This document shows positions 46,359 to 55,121 of a stretch of DNA of 64,000 nt, one piece after another. The notes beneath the pieces are model-generated. The model was not told the origin of the DNA. It did not search any database and was given only the letters and a program-made list of their open reading frames with translations. Numbering within the stretch: position 1 is the first letter of the stretch; each line of letters begins with the position of its first letter. A program made the position numbers and the translations under genes. The DNA comes from Amphritea japonica ATCC BAA-1530 (GTDB lineage Bacteria > Pseudomonadota > Gammaproteobacteria > Pseudomonadales > Balneatricaceae): NCBI RefSeq assembly GCF_016592435.1, contig NZ_AP014545.1:744001-808000 (forward strand). The letters are read 5' to 3'.

Positions 46359-47595
46359 GCCAGTTCAAGATCAACAGGCACTGATTCGGATTGAAGGCTT
46401 GTATAAGCTGTTTGGTAGTAATCCGCAGAAGCACATGCCGCTGGTACATCAGGGCAAGAGTAAGGATGAAATCCTTGCCGCTACCGGGCACACCCTGGGT
46501 CTGAAAGACATCAACATGACCATTAATAAGGGTGAGATTTTTGTCATCATGGGGTTATCCGGCTCGGGTAAATCCACCCTGATTCGTCACTTCAATCGCT
46601 TGATTGACCCTACGGAAGGGGTGATCGAAATCGAAGGCACTGATGTGATGAAGTTGGGCGACAAGGAGTTGCAGAACTTCCGTCGTCATAAGATGTCCAT
46701 GGTCTTCCAGCGTTTCGGTTTGTTACCGCATAACACGGTTGTGGATAATGTTGCTTACGGCTTGTCGATACAGGGTGTCAGCAAAAGTGAAAGCAAAGCA
46801 AAAGCTAAAGAGTGGCTGGAAACGGTAGGCCTGGCAGGCTATGAAGAACAGTATCCTGCGCAACTCTCCGGTGGTCAGCAACAGCGTGTTGGCCTGGCAC
46901 GAGCATTGTGTACCGACGCAGAAATCCTGTTGATGGATGAAGCCTTTTCCGCACTGGATCCTTTGATTCGTTCTGAGATGCAGGATCAGCTTATTGAGCT
47001 GCAGGAAAAACTGCACAAGACTATCATTTTTATTACTCATGACTTGGATGAAGCACTGCGTATCGGTGACCGGATTGCGATCCTGAAAGATGGTGAGATG
47101 GTACAGCAGGGTGAGCCAGAAGATATCTTGCTCAATCCTGCGACAGATTATGTAGAAGCGTTTGTTCGTGATGTAAACCGGGCCCGGGCGCTGACGGTTG
47201 AGACCGTCATGAAAGATCCTGCTTATCGGATTACTGCTGATACGATAGAAGAAGCGTTGAAACAGATGCGCGGCTTCAAAGAGGATTACGGTTATTACGT
47301 TAATGATGACGGATATCAGGGGGTTGTTACAGAAGAGGCGTTGCAGGAAGCTTATGCGGAAGACAATGCTGCTGAAATGACTGTTGAATGCTGTGAAGAG
47401 CTGGATGCAATCTCGCCCGATGCGGTACTGGAAACGGTCATTCCTGACACGCTGAACTCTGAGTATTCATTACCTGTAGTGGATGATGACGGGCAATATA
47501 CCGGCAGACTCTCGCGGAGTACCCTGGCAGAAGTACTGGGGAATGAATCACCTGATGCTGAGTTGGTAGATGAGGCTGAGAGGAAGGCGGGATAG
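46351..47595 (+). CDS. proV: Glycine betaine ABC transporter ATPase
   Basis: A 414-residue ProV-type ATPase: Walker A GLSGSGKST (about 65-73), Q-loop FQRFGLLPH, signature LSGGQQQR, Walker B ILLMDEAFSALD and H-loop ITHDLDEAL. A C-terminal tail of about 130 residues resembles the CBS module used for osmotic gating in this family, but is weakly conserved. The start at 46351 has GGAGGG 8 nt upstream and overlaps proW; the frame runs further upstream inside proW. Confidence 0.94.
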   Translation: MAEPVQDQQALIRIEGLYKLFGSNPQKHMPLVHQGKSKDEILAATGHTLGLKDINMTINKGEIFVIMGLSGSGKSTLIRHFNRLIDPTEGVIEIEGTDVMKLGDKELQNFRRHKMSMVFQRFGLLPHNTVVDNVAYGLSIQGVSKSESKAKAKEWLETVGLAGYEEQYPAQLSGGQQQRVGLARALCTDAEILLMDEAFSALDPLIRSEMQDQLIELQEKLHKTIIFITHDLDEALRIGDRIAILKDGEMVQQGEPEDILLNPATDYVEAFVRDVNRARALTVETVMKDPAYRITADTIEEALKQMRGFKEDYGYYVNDDGYQGVVTEEALQEAYAEDNAAEMTVECCEELDAISPDAVLETVIPDTLNSEYSLPVVDDDGQYTGRLSRSTLAEVLGNESPDAELVDEAERKAG

Positions 47596-47602
47596 CTCGT
47601 AA

Positions 47603-47669
47603 GTGGCTAGAACGTCGCTTCGCGACTTGCTCGCGGCTAGACGAAAAACTTCGTTTTTCTTGCTAGAAC
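47603..47669 (+). repeat. Double-hairpin intergenic repeat, copy A
   Basis: Layout: GGCTAGAAC, hairpin GTCGC-TTC-GCGAC (47614-47626), TTGCTCGCGGCTAGAC, hairpin GAAAAAC-TTC-GTTTTTC (47643-47659), TTGCTAGAAC. The same plan recurs at 48556, 49493 and 58417 with different but self-complementary stems. This copy lies just after proV, in the same direction. Confidence 0.85.
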
Positions 47670-47679
47670 AAGTACTTTT

Positions 47680-47703
47680 AAAACCGCCGTAAGGCGGTTT
47701 TTT
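47680..47703 (+). terminator. Terminator after proV
   Basis: A nine-base stem AAAACCGCC/GGCGGTTTT with a GTAA loop and a following TT before G. The A/T flanks make it potentially usable from both sides by the convergent DUF817 gene. Confidence 0.88.
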
Positions 47704-47704
47704 G

Positions 47705-48535
47705 TTAATGATCAGTATCATTTAGTGATACAGCTATTACCGCTTTTTTAGCTACGGCTTTACGTATTTGAATATTGTTAATGATTGAGACTAAGACAAA
47801 ACTCAGCAGCATCAGTAAGAACCAGGAGCTGAGTTTTGCTATTGATACCATCTGCCATTCATCGGCCTGATTTGGGTAGATCCAGACGTTGGTGTAAGTG
47901 GCAATGTTTTCAGCAAACCAGATGAATAGGGCCACCAGAAACCATCCGAGCAGGATTGGCATTTTGCGGTGTGTATTGATAACCCTGAAGTAGATGTCTG
48001 TCTTATAAAAAAGAAGTATTGTGGCAGCCAAGAGTACCCATCTCAGGTCCCATATATAGTGATGGGTAAAGAAGTTCGCATAAATTAAGCTAACCAGCAA
48101 AATAGTTGCCAGCCTGGGCGGGTAATAAGAGTACTCAAACTCAAAGATGCGCCAGACTCTGGCGATGTAACTTCCTACGGCGCTATACATAAATCCGGTG
48201 AACAGGGGCACGTTGCCGATGCCAAAAAAATAGGCTTCAGGGTAGGTCCATGAACCAATGGCATCTGATGTTTTAAATAGCTCCATAATTGTGGCAACGA
48301 GATGAAAAACAATAATAACAACAGACTCTCGAGCTGTTTCAAATTTGAAAGCCAATAGAAAAACTTGAAAAGCGATGGCTGACAAGAAGATGAAATCATA
48401 GCGATGGATACTATCTAGCGGATACCAGAAGCTGGTTGCAATCATCACCGCCAGGAGAAAACCACCAAATATACAGGCGTTCGCTTGTTTTAGGCCAAAA
48501 AGCCATAGTTCATGAGTAAAGGTTTTTATCTTCAA
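47705..48535 (-). CDS. DUF817 family membrane protein
   Basis: A protein of about 276 residues with seven or eight hydrophobic helices and the DUF817 pattern ([40 protein letters not shown]). The function of DUF817 is unknown. The frame extends to an ATG at 48592, but those 19 extra codons fall in a mobile-type double-hairpin repeat. TTG at 48535 gives the expected [16 protein letters not shown] start, with an AAAGAGA ribosome site about 9 nt upstream. The start is therefore a judgement. It runs convergently into the proV terminator. Confidence 0.75.
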   Translation of the reverse strand: MKIKTFTHELWLFGLKQANACIFGGFLLAVMIATSFWYPLDSIHRYDFIFLSAIAFQVFLLAFKFETARESVVIIVFHLVATIMELFKTSDAIGSWTYPEAYFFGIGNVPLFTGFMYSAVGSYIARVWRIFEFEYSYYPPRLATILLVSLIYANFFTHHYIWDLRWVLLAATILLFYKTDIYFRVINTHRKMPILLGWFLVALFIWFAENIATYTNVWIYPNQADEWQMVSIAKLSSWFLLMLLSFVLVSIINNIQIRKAVAKKAVIAVSLNDTDH

Positions 48536-48555
48536 TTGATGAATCTCTTTTTTTA

Positions 48556-48614
48556 TCGAGCAAGCGGCGAAGCCTTGTCGAGCCACGAGCAAGTTGAGAA
48601 GCGACGTCTAGCAA
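48556..48614 (-). repeat. Double-hairpin intergenic repeat, copy D (degenerate)
   Basis: On the minus strand: GCTAGACGTCGCTTC, then TTGCTCGTGGCTCGAC, then GGC-TTC-GCC, then TTGCTCG. It shares the framework of copy A, but its first hairpin has lost complementarity. It lies 1 nt beyond the stop of the TSUP gene, in that gene's direction, and supplies the apparent N-terminal extension of the DUF817 frame. Confidence 0.65.
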
Positions 48615-48615
48615 C

Positions 48616-49362
48616 TTATCCAAGCCAACCCGTGAAACCTTTATAAATAACAAAAATCGCCGATACGGCCGATACGGTAAGCAATACCGGTTTAGCGCTA
48701 TCGGCGCGAATTTTCCCATCGACTTTATGGGCCAGCCAAAAACCGATCAATACGCCGGGTAGCATTTTCAGGCTAAGCATCGCTATATCCGCATCGATAT
48801 TTCCTTGCTGAACTAAGGCGAGGATAGAGAAGGGTGTGCCGATCATAAAGAACGCGGCGAGTTCGTTACGGATGGTGATGCGGTTTTGTTCCTGATACAC
48901 CAGCGCCATGGGTGGGCCACCCACTGAGGTTGCCGTGCCGATCAATCCTGAGAAGAATCCTGCAATGATCAGGCTGAGCTTTGTTGTCTGTACTCGAAAA
49001 ACTTTCCAGGTCAGTAACACAGCTAATAGGAGTGTGATACCAAATAGCAGGCTCAGGCTCCAGGCGGGAATAGAGACTAGTAGCAGCGCCCCAAACCATG
49101 CGCCGGGCAGACGAGCGATGATTGCCGGGGTTATTCTGCGCCAACTTAACTCGCCTTGATTTTTCATCAGGGTCAGCCTTGATACGACCAGAACCGATAA
49201 GCTAGTCCCCAGAATCAGAACTGGGCCGGGCACATAGGAAGGGTTGATCAGAAAAAGCAGTGGGGCCGCAACTAAACCAAAGCCGATGCCAAACCAGGTT
49301 TGCATGACGATACCGCAGGTCACAATCAGCAATGCCAGGAGTTCGGGTTGGGTGTAGAGCAT
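48616..49362 (-). CDS. TSUP (TauE/SafE) family exporter
   Basis: A 248-residue membrane protein with about eight helices and the TSUP repeats (GFGLVAAPLLFLINPSYVPGP in the first half, GFFSGLIGTATSVGGPPMALVY in the second). The family exports sulfite, sulfoacetate and related organic anions. Neighbours give no clear substrate, though a link to osmolyte or methylated-amine metabolism on either side is possible. Codon use and GC fit the neighbourhood. Confidence 0.85.
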   Translation of the reverse strand: MLYTQPELLALLIVTCGIVMQTWFGIGFGLVAAPLLFLINPSYVPGPVLILGTSLSVLVVSRLTLMKNQGELSWRRITPAIIARLPGAWFGALLLVSIPAWSLSLLFGITLLLAVLLTWKVFRVQTTKLSLIIAGFFSGLIGTATSVGGPPMALVYQEQNRITIRNELAAFFMIGTPFSILALVQQGNIDADIAMLSLKMLPGVLIGFWLAHKVDGKIRADSAKPVLLTVSAVSAIFVIYKGFTGWLG

Positions 49363-49492
49363 GTAGGAATAGAGTCCGTAATAGTGGCTAGGCGAGCCTG
49401 GAGCATACCCCGCAGCTCAAAATGGCACTAGCAGAAATTCAGCCTACAACGTTTATTGTTATGAATACTACTGTGCGAATAAAGAAAAGCAT

Positions 49493-49552
49493 CTAGCGAC
49501 TAGCAAGGGAACGAAGTTCCCGTCCAGTAAGTCACGTAGCGACGTCTGGCTG
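49493..49552 (-). repeat. Double-hairpin intergenic repeat, copy C
   Basis: On the minus strand: CCAGACGTCGC-TAC-GTGAC, TTACTGGAC, then hairpin GGGAAC-TTC-GTTCCC and TTGCTAGTCGCTAG. It lies downstream of the DUF3726 terminator, in the same direction as that gene. The rest of the 350-nt gap 49363-49712 holds the terminator below and no gene; a possible diverged fragment (GTGGCTAGGCGAG) starts at 49385. Confidence 0.8.
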
Positions 49553-49593
49553 TATTAATCTGAGAAGGTTTTATTTACTGCCGTCGTGTATGT

Positions 49594-49637
49594 AAAAAAA
49601 GACCCCGTTTCCGGTGGTGCTAACCAGAAGCAGGGTC
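49594..49637 (-). terminator. Terminator after the DUF3726 gene
   Basis: On the minus strand the stem pairs GACCCTG and TTCTGG with CCGGAA and CGGGGTC around a loop of about 9 nt, and is followed by seven T. Confidence 0.9.
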
Positions 49638-49712
49638 GTTTGTATCAAGTGATATCGCTACACCTCTATAGTACCGATAGCACCTAATTTTTGTGGTGAT
49701 TAATTGCTAACC

Positions 49713-50462
49713 TCAGCGGCCACCTGCGCCCTGGCGGGACCGCTCGTTGTTCTCGACCAGTACGCCTTCACCGATTTTGTTGATTTGAGCCCAGAGCGCT
49801 TCATCGATATCGATACCGTTATCAACGCTGTATTCTTTGTTCAATTCAACCTGCTTAGCACTGATATAGCGCGCATTCTGGTTGCCTTTTGAGCGCTGCA
49901 GAGACGAAGTGAGGTCGACGCGGGAGCTACAGATAATAGTCAGTGCCTGCTTATCTTCTTCATTAGAAGACAGCGTGGTCGTGGCTTCGCTATAACTCGG
50001 GTAACGTTCACCGGCTTTGATGGCAGCGGTATGCTCGGTAACCGTTTGGCTACCGTTCTGCCAGTAGGCTGCAACACTGATGCCCCGACGACCGCAATCG
50101 GTCAGTGCTTTGAGAATAAACATCCGGTTATGACAGTTATGTACCGTCACGGTTGCAATCCCATTCTCCAGCGCCTTAGCATGTGCCAGATCGACAGAGG
50201 CTGCAATACAGTTTAATGCGCTGCGGCCGTTGCTATCGATAATTGCTGATGTGCTGTCTTCATAGATAACAGAGCTTGCCTCTTTTGTGCTGTCTTCGCC
50301 GATAAAAGGTAATGCCCGTTCTAATTCGCTCAGACCGTTAAGTCCGTGCTTTTCCAGCCATAGAATCATATTAGCAGCATCTTCATAGTTACCTACAAAG
50401 TAACCAGTGGCTTCAAAGCAGCGTCGCAGAGCGGCTTTTAGTTCGATCATAGAGACATGCAT
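49713..50462 (-). CDS. DUF3726-like protein
   Basis: A 249-residue cytoplasmic protein beginning MHVSMIELKAALRRCFEATG, with EDAANMILWLEKHGLNGL. This pattern fits the DUF3726 family as I remember it and faintly resembles the N-terminal helical part of Ldh2-type dehydrogenases. No catalytic motif can be assigned. It is translationally coupled (TGATG overlap) to the 573-residue protein upstream, and both lie in the LysR-associated locus. The family call is moderate; the function is unknown. Confidence 0.55.
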   Translation of the reverse strand: MHVSMIELKAALRRCFEATGYFVGNYEDAANMILWLEKHGLNGLSELERALPFIGEDSTKEASSVIYEDSTSAIIDSNGRSALNCIAASVDLAHAKALENGIATVTVHNCHNRMFILKALTDCGRRGISVAAYWQNGSQTVTEHTAAIKAGERYPSYSEATTTLSSNEEDKQALTIICSSRVDLTSSLQRSKGNQNARYISAKQVELNKEYSVDNGIDIDEALWAQINKIGEGVLVENNERSRQGAGGR

Positions 50463-52183
50463 CAGAATTCTCCTTGCTGCTGTGGTGCCAGAGGCATAAA
50501 CCAGTCGTCGTTGAATGTTTTGCCTATATCTTCCAGAAGCGGAGCGCCCTGGAACATCGTGTTACGAACCCAGAGTTTGGATCGTGGATCAAACTTACCG
50601 ACACCAAAGAATGCCAGTTTGGCACGCAAAAGGTGCATCGGTAGGATTTCACGATCCAACAGGTTTGCCTGAATATCACCGTAGATACAGCGATTCATGC
50701 TTTGAATACGACGTACGATTCCACGAAGCTTGGGTTGTGCAACCATAAAGCGGGCAGTGCTGTGTTCTGGGTTCTCTGCCATATATTCAGAGAGCTGGTC
50801 GTAGCATCTGCGTACGGCATAAGCGACACCCAGAGCCATCTCTTTATCTTTACCATCTTCGTCACGGGCATTACCCAGACGCGGCTCCATCTTCTCCTCA
50901 GAACGGTACCAGAACGTATCTTTGGCGCCTTCAGCTGCGAAGTCGAAACTGAGTGCCCATTGATAGCGGTCTTCGATCACTTGCTTTAATTCTTGTAGTG
51001 GCATTATCGGATCAAGATCCTGAAACTCTTCTGCCGTATGATAATCTTCCAGGTCGTCGACCAACTCTGGATAGAGTTCCAGCATCACAGACACCAGCAT
51101 TTCCTGTCCCTGTAGCGAGCAGTTCTTCTCACTCCACTGCAATAAGGTTTCCCAGCTGTCGAAGCCGTTTCGGGTATGTTCGCGAATCGCGTCCAGATCT
51201 TTCAGTACCTGTTGGTTGTTGGCTGTTTGCCAATCATCTTCGGTTACGGTTTCTGCGGTATGGACTGCGCAGCGTTCCAGTAATTCAGGGAACTGCTGTT
51301 GGATGCGATGATTGATATTGCCTAATACGCGGACCCTTGCCAGTGCCAGCTCTCGCATCTCCACCCATTGGTTGATCAATAACGGATGGTTGATCAGATA
51401 AGGGGCCATGCCCAGACCGGTTGAGTTGCCAATACCGAAGAAACGTTTGATCTCAGGCAGCATCGGGTTATAGCTTTCCGGCGCTTTGTGTTGGGCGATA
51501 TGTTCTGCCTGTAGCAGGCTGAAGTTACGCAGCATTAAGCAGACAAACATCTCCGCTGCAAAGGGGCGGGCAAAGTCGGCATGACGGCTGGCTACTTTTT
51601 CCCAGTCGGCCATACCCAGTTTTCCGCTGCCGTATACGGCGGTGGTCCGGTACAGATAACCGACTTTAGCAATCTGTGCCACATCTGGCTGTTTGCTGTT
51701 GGCCAGCTGATCAACAACATAGTCAAAGTTACGGGCACTACGGTTGGCACGTGACAGAACAAATACCCGGGCATCAACTCTTCCGGCTTCTTGTTTAGGC
51801 ACGTTCTGACGTAGTTTTTCCAGATAAAGATCATCAACTTCACCATCAACCAGGGCCATAGTCAGGTCCCACTTGGTAGCAATGACCCGATCGTTTCGTT
51901 CGTCTGGAGACAGATAATCGGAAAATAATACAAAACTGTATAGTTTGTTTGGAGTGTTGATTTCGTAGACTACGGTGCCATAGCCTTGTTCGTCCAGCTC
52001 AAAGCGAGCGGGTTCTATCTGCCACCGCTCACGCATAATCCGGCGTACCAAAGTACGCATAAAACTCAGCCGGCTCTGGTGAATGGCGCCTAATCGTTCC
52101 AGGTCCATTACCTGATTGATTGGCCGTAGCGGTAGTGCGTTGTCGCCTCTCAGGGCAGCTTTTATAGCAGCTGGCGTGGTCAT
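50462..52183 (-). CDS. Conserved-looking 573-residue protein of unknown function
   Basis: A 573-residue soluble protein, rich in helix, aromatic and acidic residues, with no signal peptide or membrane segment. I cannot assign a family. Notable features are YGTVVYEINTPNKLYSFVLF near residue 75, many paired Arg/Asp motifs and a C-terminal SKLWVRNTMFQGAPL. The start at 52183 has AGGA 8 nt upstream; the frame extends to 52261. It ends in a TGATG overlap with the DUF3726 gene, so the two proteins are made together and may act as a complex. A LysR-type box (52521-52535) lies in the 437-nt gap upstream. The frame is long, with coding-like composition, so it is certainly a gene. Confidence 0.75.
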   Translation of the reverse strand: MTTPAAIKAALRGDNALPLRPINQVMDLERLGAIHQSRLSFMRTLVRRIMRERWQIEPARFELDEQGYGTVVYEINTPNKLYSFVLFSDYLSPDERNDRVIATKWDLTMALVDGEVDDLYLEKLRQNVPKQEAGRVDARVFVLSRANRSARNFDYVVDQLANSKQPDVAQIAKVGYLYRTTAVYGSGKLGMADWEKVASRHADFARPFAAEMFVCLMLRNFSLLQAEHIAQHKAPESYNPMLPEIKRFFGIGNSTGLGMAPYLINHPLLINQWVEMRELALARVRVLGNINHRIQQQFPELLERCAVHTAETVTEDDWQTANNQQVLKDLDAIREHTRNGFDSWETLLQWSEKNCSLQGQEMLVSVMLELYPELVDDLEDYHTAEEFQDLDPIMPLQELKQVIEDRYQWALSFDFAAEGAKDTFWYRSEEKMEPRLGNARDEDGKDKEMALGVAYAVRRCYDQLSEYMAENPEHSTARFMVAQPKLRGIVRRIQSMNRCIYGDIQANLLDREILPMHLLRAKLAFFGVGKFDPRSKLWVRNTMFQGAPLLEDIGKTFNDDWFMPLAPQQQGEF

Positions 52184-52520
52184 TATTATTATCCTCGTTA
52201 AATAGCTACTTGAGACAGCATGAAAGCTATTGTGTAACACTTTCAAACGTTCTCTATACATCGTTTATAAGTTCGGCGCTTAATGACCGACAACAGCATA
52301 GATATGTTCGAAACCTCTTTTTTATTTGCTCTGCTGGTTTCGGTTGTAATGGTTATATGCAGAGCTATACGAGGAAGGGTGAAGCTGTCCCATACGCAAT
52401 TGAGTTAAGTATGGCTCAGATCTGAGGGTGCATAAAAATCTGATTGGCTGCCCTTCCGGTATACCACTTATCATGGGGTAAAAAGCGGAGAGCACACAAA
52501 TCAGAAGGTTATATCGGCTA

Positions 52521-52535
52521 ATAAGAGAAACTTAT
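52521..52535. promoter_or_regulatory. LysR-type operator before the 573-residue gene
   Basis: ATAAG-AGAAA-CTTAT: perfect 5-base arms of the T-N11-A class. The same ATAAG-N5-CTTAT pattern occurs between lysR and the aldehyde dehydrogenase gene. The rest of the gap 52184-52620 must hold the minus-strand promoter; I see no other gene there. Confidence 0.65.
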
Positions 52536-52620
52536 CAAAACACCGCAAACTATTATTTTTTCTATAGGTGTAGGCCTGTAGAACAGGTTGTTAGGGGTGA
52601 ATGTTTTTTATTTTTTGCTG

Positions 52621-53520
52621 TTATTTTCCTGAATTACTGCGTGCCAGAATGAAATCGACTAAAGCCTGTGCCGGTGGAGTCAGTGATTTATTAGTCAGCT
52701 TTACGATGCCGATACGGCGGGTTACGACGGGTGTGCTTAGTGGAATAAAGCACAGGGTATCGCTCTCTTTTGGCACTGCATAGCGGGGCAGTGTTGTCAC
52801 ACCAAAGCCAGCTTCCAACATAGCAATCAGTGAAATCATGTTAGAGATATAGAATTGAGAGTGGCCCAGCAGTGGTCGTGCTTCACTGTCCTCTAATAGA
52901 CGGGAGGTGCCGTTTCCGATCAGGCGGTGCTTGCGCAGTTCCTTCCAGTGAAGCTCTTCATGTGCAGCTAGTGGGTGATCTTTGGGGCAGACGACGCCGA
53001 TCTGATCTTCCCATATAGGGATAAAGGTTTTATCGCTGTGCTCCTGTTCATGAAACAGATGGGCGATACCGAAATCTACCTGTTGATTCTCAACCATTCG
53101 ATAGACCGCATCGGAGTTATCGTCAAAGAAGCTGATATGCAGCTCAGGTGTGTCGTTGACGAACTCCAGTAATAGCTCGGGCAATACCTGGCTGGCAATG
53201 GAAGGCACGGAAGCCAGGCGCAGGTGGCCGGTCTTGTGCTCTGCCAGCAGCGTCATGTCCTGCGAAATCCGATCGTGATGTTCGATAAGCTCTTTGGCTT
53301 TTGGCAGGAAATACTGACCGAAAGGTGTCAGTTCTGTTTTGGCGGTCTTGGCGTTGCGCTTTTCAAAGAGTGATTCCCCGAGTTTATTTTCCAGATCACG
53401 AATTGAGAGAGAGATGGCGGGCTGGGTGCGATGAGCTTTCTCTGCGGCAGCGTGAAAGCCTTTTAGCTCGGCAACCCAGACAAAGTGACGCAGTTGAGCA
53501 ATCTTAAACTCTGGCAGCAT
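52621..53520 (-). CDS. LysR-family regulator of the catabolic locus
   Basis: A 299-residue LysR protein. The N-terminal helix-turn-helix (QLRHFVWVAELKGFHAAAEKAHRTQPAISLSIRDLE) is complete and is followed by the two-lobed effector-binding domain. It is divergent from the aldehyde dehydrogenase gene, with a palindromic T-N11-A box (53542-53558) between them, the classical autoregulatory arrangement. A second copy of the box upstream of the minus-strand 573-residue gene suggests one regulator for both units. The inducer is unknown. Confidence 0.92.
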   Translation of the reverse strand: MLPEFKIAQLRHFVWVAELKGFHAAAEKAHRTQPAISLSIRDLENKLGESLFEKRNAKTAKTELTPFGQYFLPKAKELIEHHDRISQDMTLLAEHKTGHLRLASVPSIASQVLPELLLEFVNDTPELHISFFDDNSDAVYRMVENQQVDFGIAHLFHEQEHSDKTFIPIWEDQIGVVCPKDHPLAAHEELHWKELRKHRLIGNGTSRLLEDSEARPLLGHSQFYISNMISLIAMLEAGFGVTTLPRYAVPKESDTLCFIPLSTPVVTRRIGIVKLTNKSLTPPAQALVDFILARSNSGK

Positions 53521-53541
53521 GATGCACCTCTGAAATATCTA

Positions 53542-53558
53542 GATAAGAAAATCTTATC
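53542..53558. promoter_or_regulatory. LysR-type operator in the lysR-aldehyde dehydrogenase gap
   Basis: GATAAGA-AAA-TCTTATC: perfect 7-base arms containing ATAAG-N5-CTTAT (T-N11-A). It lies 21 nt upstream of the lysR start and about 78 nt upstream of the dehydrogenase ATG. Confidence 0.75.
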
Positions 53559-53635
53559 GCGGAATATTATTTATTAATTTTTATTATTAAAGCACGAAGT
53601 CTATGATTGATCCATATACATGCAGGAGGTCAAAA

Positions 53636-55081
53636 ATGTCTGATTCAGTTTTTCAAAATTACATTGCAGGTGAGTGGGTCGAAGGTAACAAAGGCAGCGT
53701 GGCAAACATCAGCCCTGCTGATATCAGCGATGTGATCGGCCAATATGCTCAGGCTGATAAAGCTCAGACGGAAGCGGCTATCGCTGCAGCAGCAGTCGGC
53801 CAGATTGAGTGGCAGAAGAGTGGTCTGGAACAGCGTTATTCTGTATTGATGGCGATCGGTGATGAGCTAATCGCCCGTAAAGATGAGTTGGGTGAATTAC
53901 TGGCACGTGAAGAGGGCAAGACACTGGCTGAAGGGGTAGGTGAAACTTATCGCTCCGGTCAGTTCTTCCATTACTACGCTGCTGAAGTACTGCGTCAGAT
54001 GGGTGAAACCGCTGAATCAGTTCGTCCGGGCATCGAAATTGAAACCCGTCGTGAGCCAGTAGGCGTTGTAGGCATCATCACTCCGTGGAACTTCCCGACG
54101 GCTACCGGCGCATGGAAAATTGCACCGGCACTGGCATTCGGTAACGCGGTAGTTTGGAAGCCTGCTAACCAGGTGCCAGCATCTGCTTGGGCTTTGACTG
54201 AAATTATCTCTCGTCAGGGATTACCTGCAGGCACTATGAACCTGGTGATGGGTCCGGGTGCTGAAGTCGGTGATGTACTGATTAATTCCCGCGGTATTAA
54301 TGCGCTGACCTTTACCGGTTCGCTGGATACAGGCCGCAAAGTAGCGGCTGCAACAGCGGTAAATCTGGTTAAGTGCCAGTTAGAAATGGGTAGCAAGAAC
54401 GCGCTGGTTGTACTGGATGATGCTGATCTGGCTAACGCTGTTGAGTGTGCCGTAGGTGGTGCTTTCGGCGGTACGGGTCAGAAGTGTACTGCGTCTTCCC
54501 GTTTGATTGTGACCGAAGGAATTCACGATCGTTTCGTTGAGGCGATGGTTGAGCGTATGAAGAAGCTGGTTGTCGGTCATCCGATGAAGGCTGGTGTAAA
54601 TATCGGTGCAGTTGCTGATGCCCGCCAGATGGAGCAGAACCTGCAATACCTGGAAACGGCTAAGAGCGAAGGTGGCAGGCTGGTCTGTGGTGGCGAGGTG
54701 CTAACCGAAGAGACCGAAGGTTACTACATGCAGCCAGCGTTGTTCACTGAAACAACTAACGCGATGACTATCAACCGTGAAGAAGCGTTTGCACCGATCG
54801 CCTGCATTATCAAGGTTAAAGATTACGATGAAGCACTGGCGACGCTGAATGATACAAACTTCGGTCTGACCGGCGGTATCTGCACACAGTCTCTGAAATA
54901 TGCAACTGACTTCAAACGTAATGCCAAAACAGGTTGTGTGATGGTTAACCTGCCAACGGCCGGTACCGATTACCACGTTCCATTCGGTGGGCGTAAAGAT
55001 TCCAGCTTTGGACCACGTGAACAGGGAACTTATGCCAAAGAGTTCTACACCGTTGTGAAGACAACCTACATCAGCGCTTAA
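53636..55081 (+). CDS. NAD(P)-dependent aldehyde dehydrogenase
   Basis: A 481-residue ALDH-superfamily enzyme. PWNFPTATGAWKIAPALAFGN forms the cofactor-binding region, LEMGSKNA carries the general-base Glu (about 250) and FGGTGQKCTASS carries the catalytic Cys at 284. The AGGAGG site 6 nt before 53636 fixes the start. Sequence flavour is that of the semialdehyde dehydrogenases (ketoglutaric or succinic semialdehyde types); the exact substrate cannot be told. It heads the unit followed by the dipeptidase-like, BCCT and RidA genes, so it probably oxidises an aldehyde released from an imported nitrogen compound. Confidence 0.92.
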   Translation: MSDSVFQNYIAGEWVEGNKGSVANISPADISDVIGQYAQADKAQTEAAIAAAAVGQIEWQKSGLEQRYSVLMAIGDELIARKDELGELLAREEGKTLAEGVGETYRSGQFFHYYAAEVLRQMGETAESVRPGIEIETRREPVGVVGIITPWNFPTATGAWKIAPALAFGNAVVWKPANQVPASAWALTEIISRQGLPAGTMNLVMGPGAEVGDVLINSRGINALTFTGSLDTGRKVAAATAVNLVKCQLEMGSKNALVVLDDADLANAVECAVGGAFGGTGQKCTASSRLIVTEGIHDRFVEAMVERMKKLVVGHPMKAGVNIGAVADARQMEQNLQYLETAKSEGGRLVCGGEVLTEETEGYYMQPALFTETTNAMTINREEAFAPIACIIKVKDYDEALATLNDTNFGLTGGICTQSLKYATDFKRNAKTGCVMVNLPTAGTDYHVPFGGRKDSSFGPREQGTYAKEFYTVVKTTYISA

Positions 55082-55121
55082 CGCTTTATTTATTTACGAG
55101 CTTAGGTCTGGAGGTATTGCT

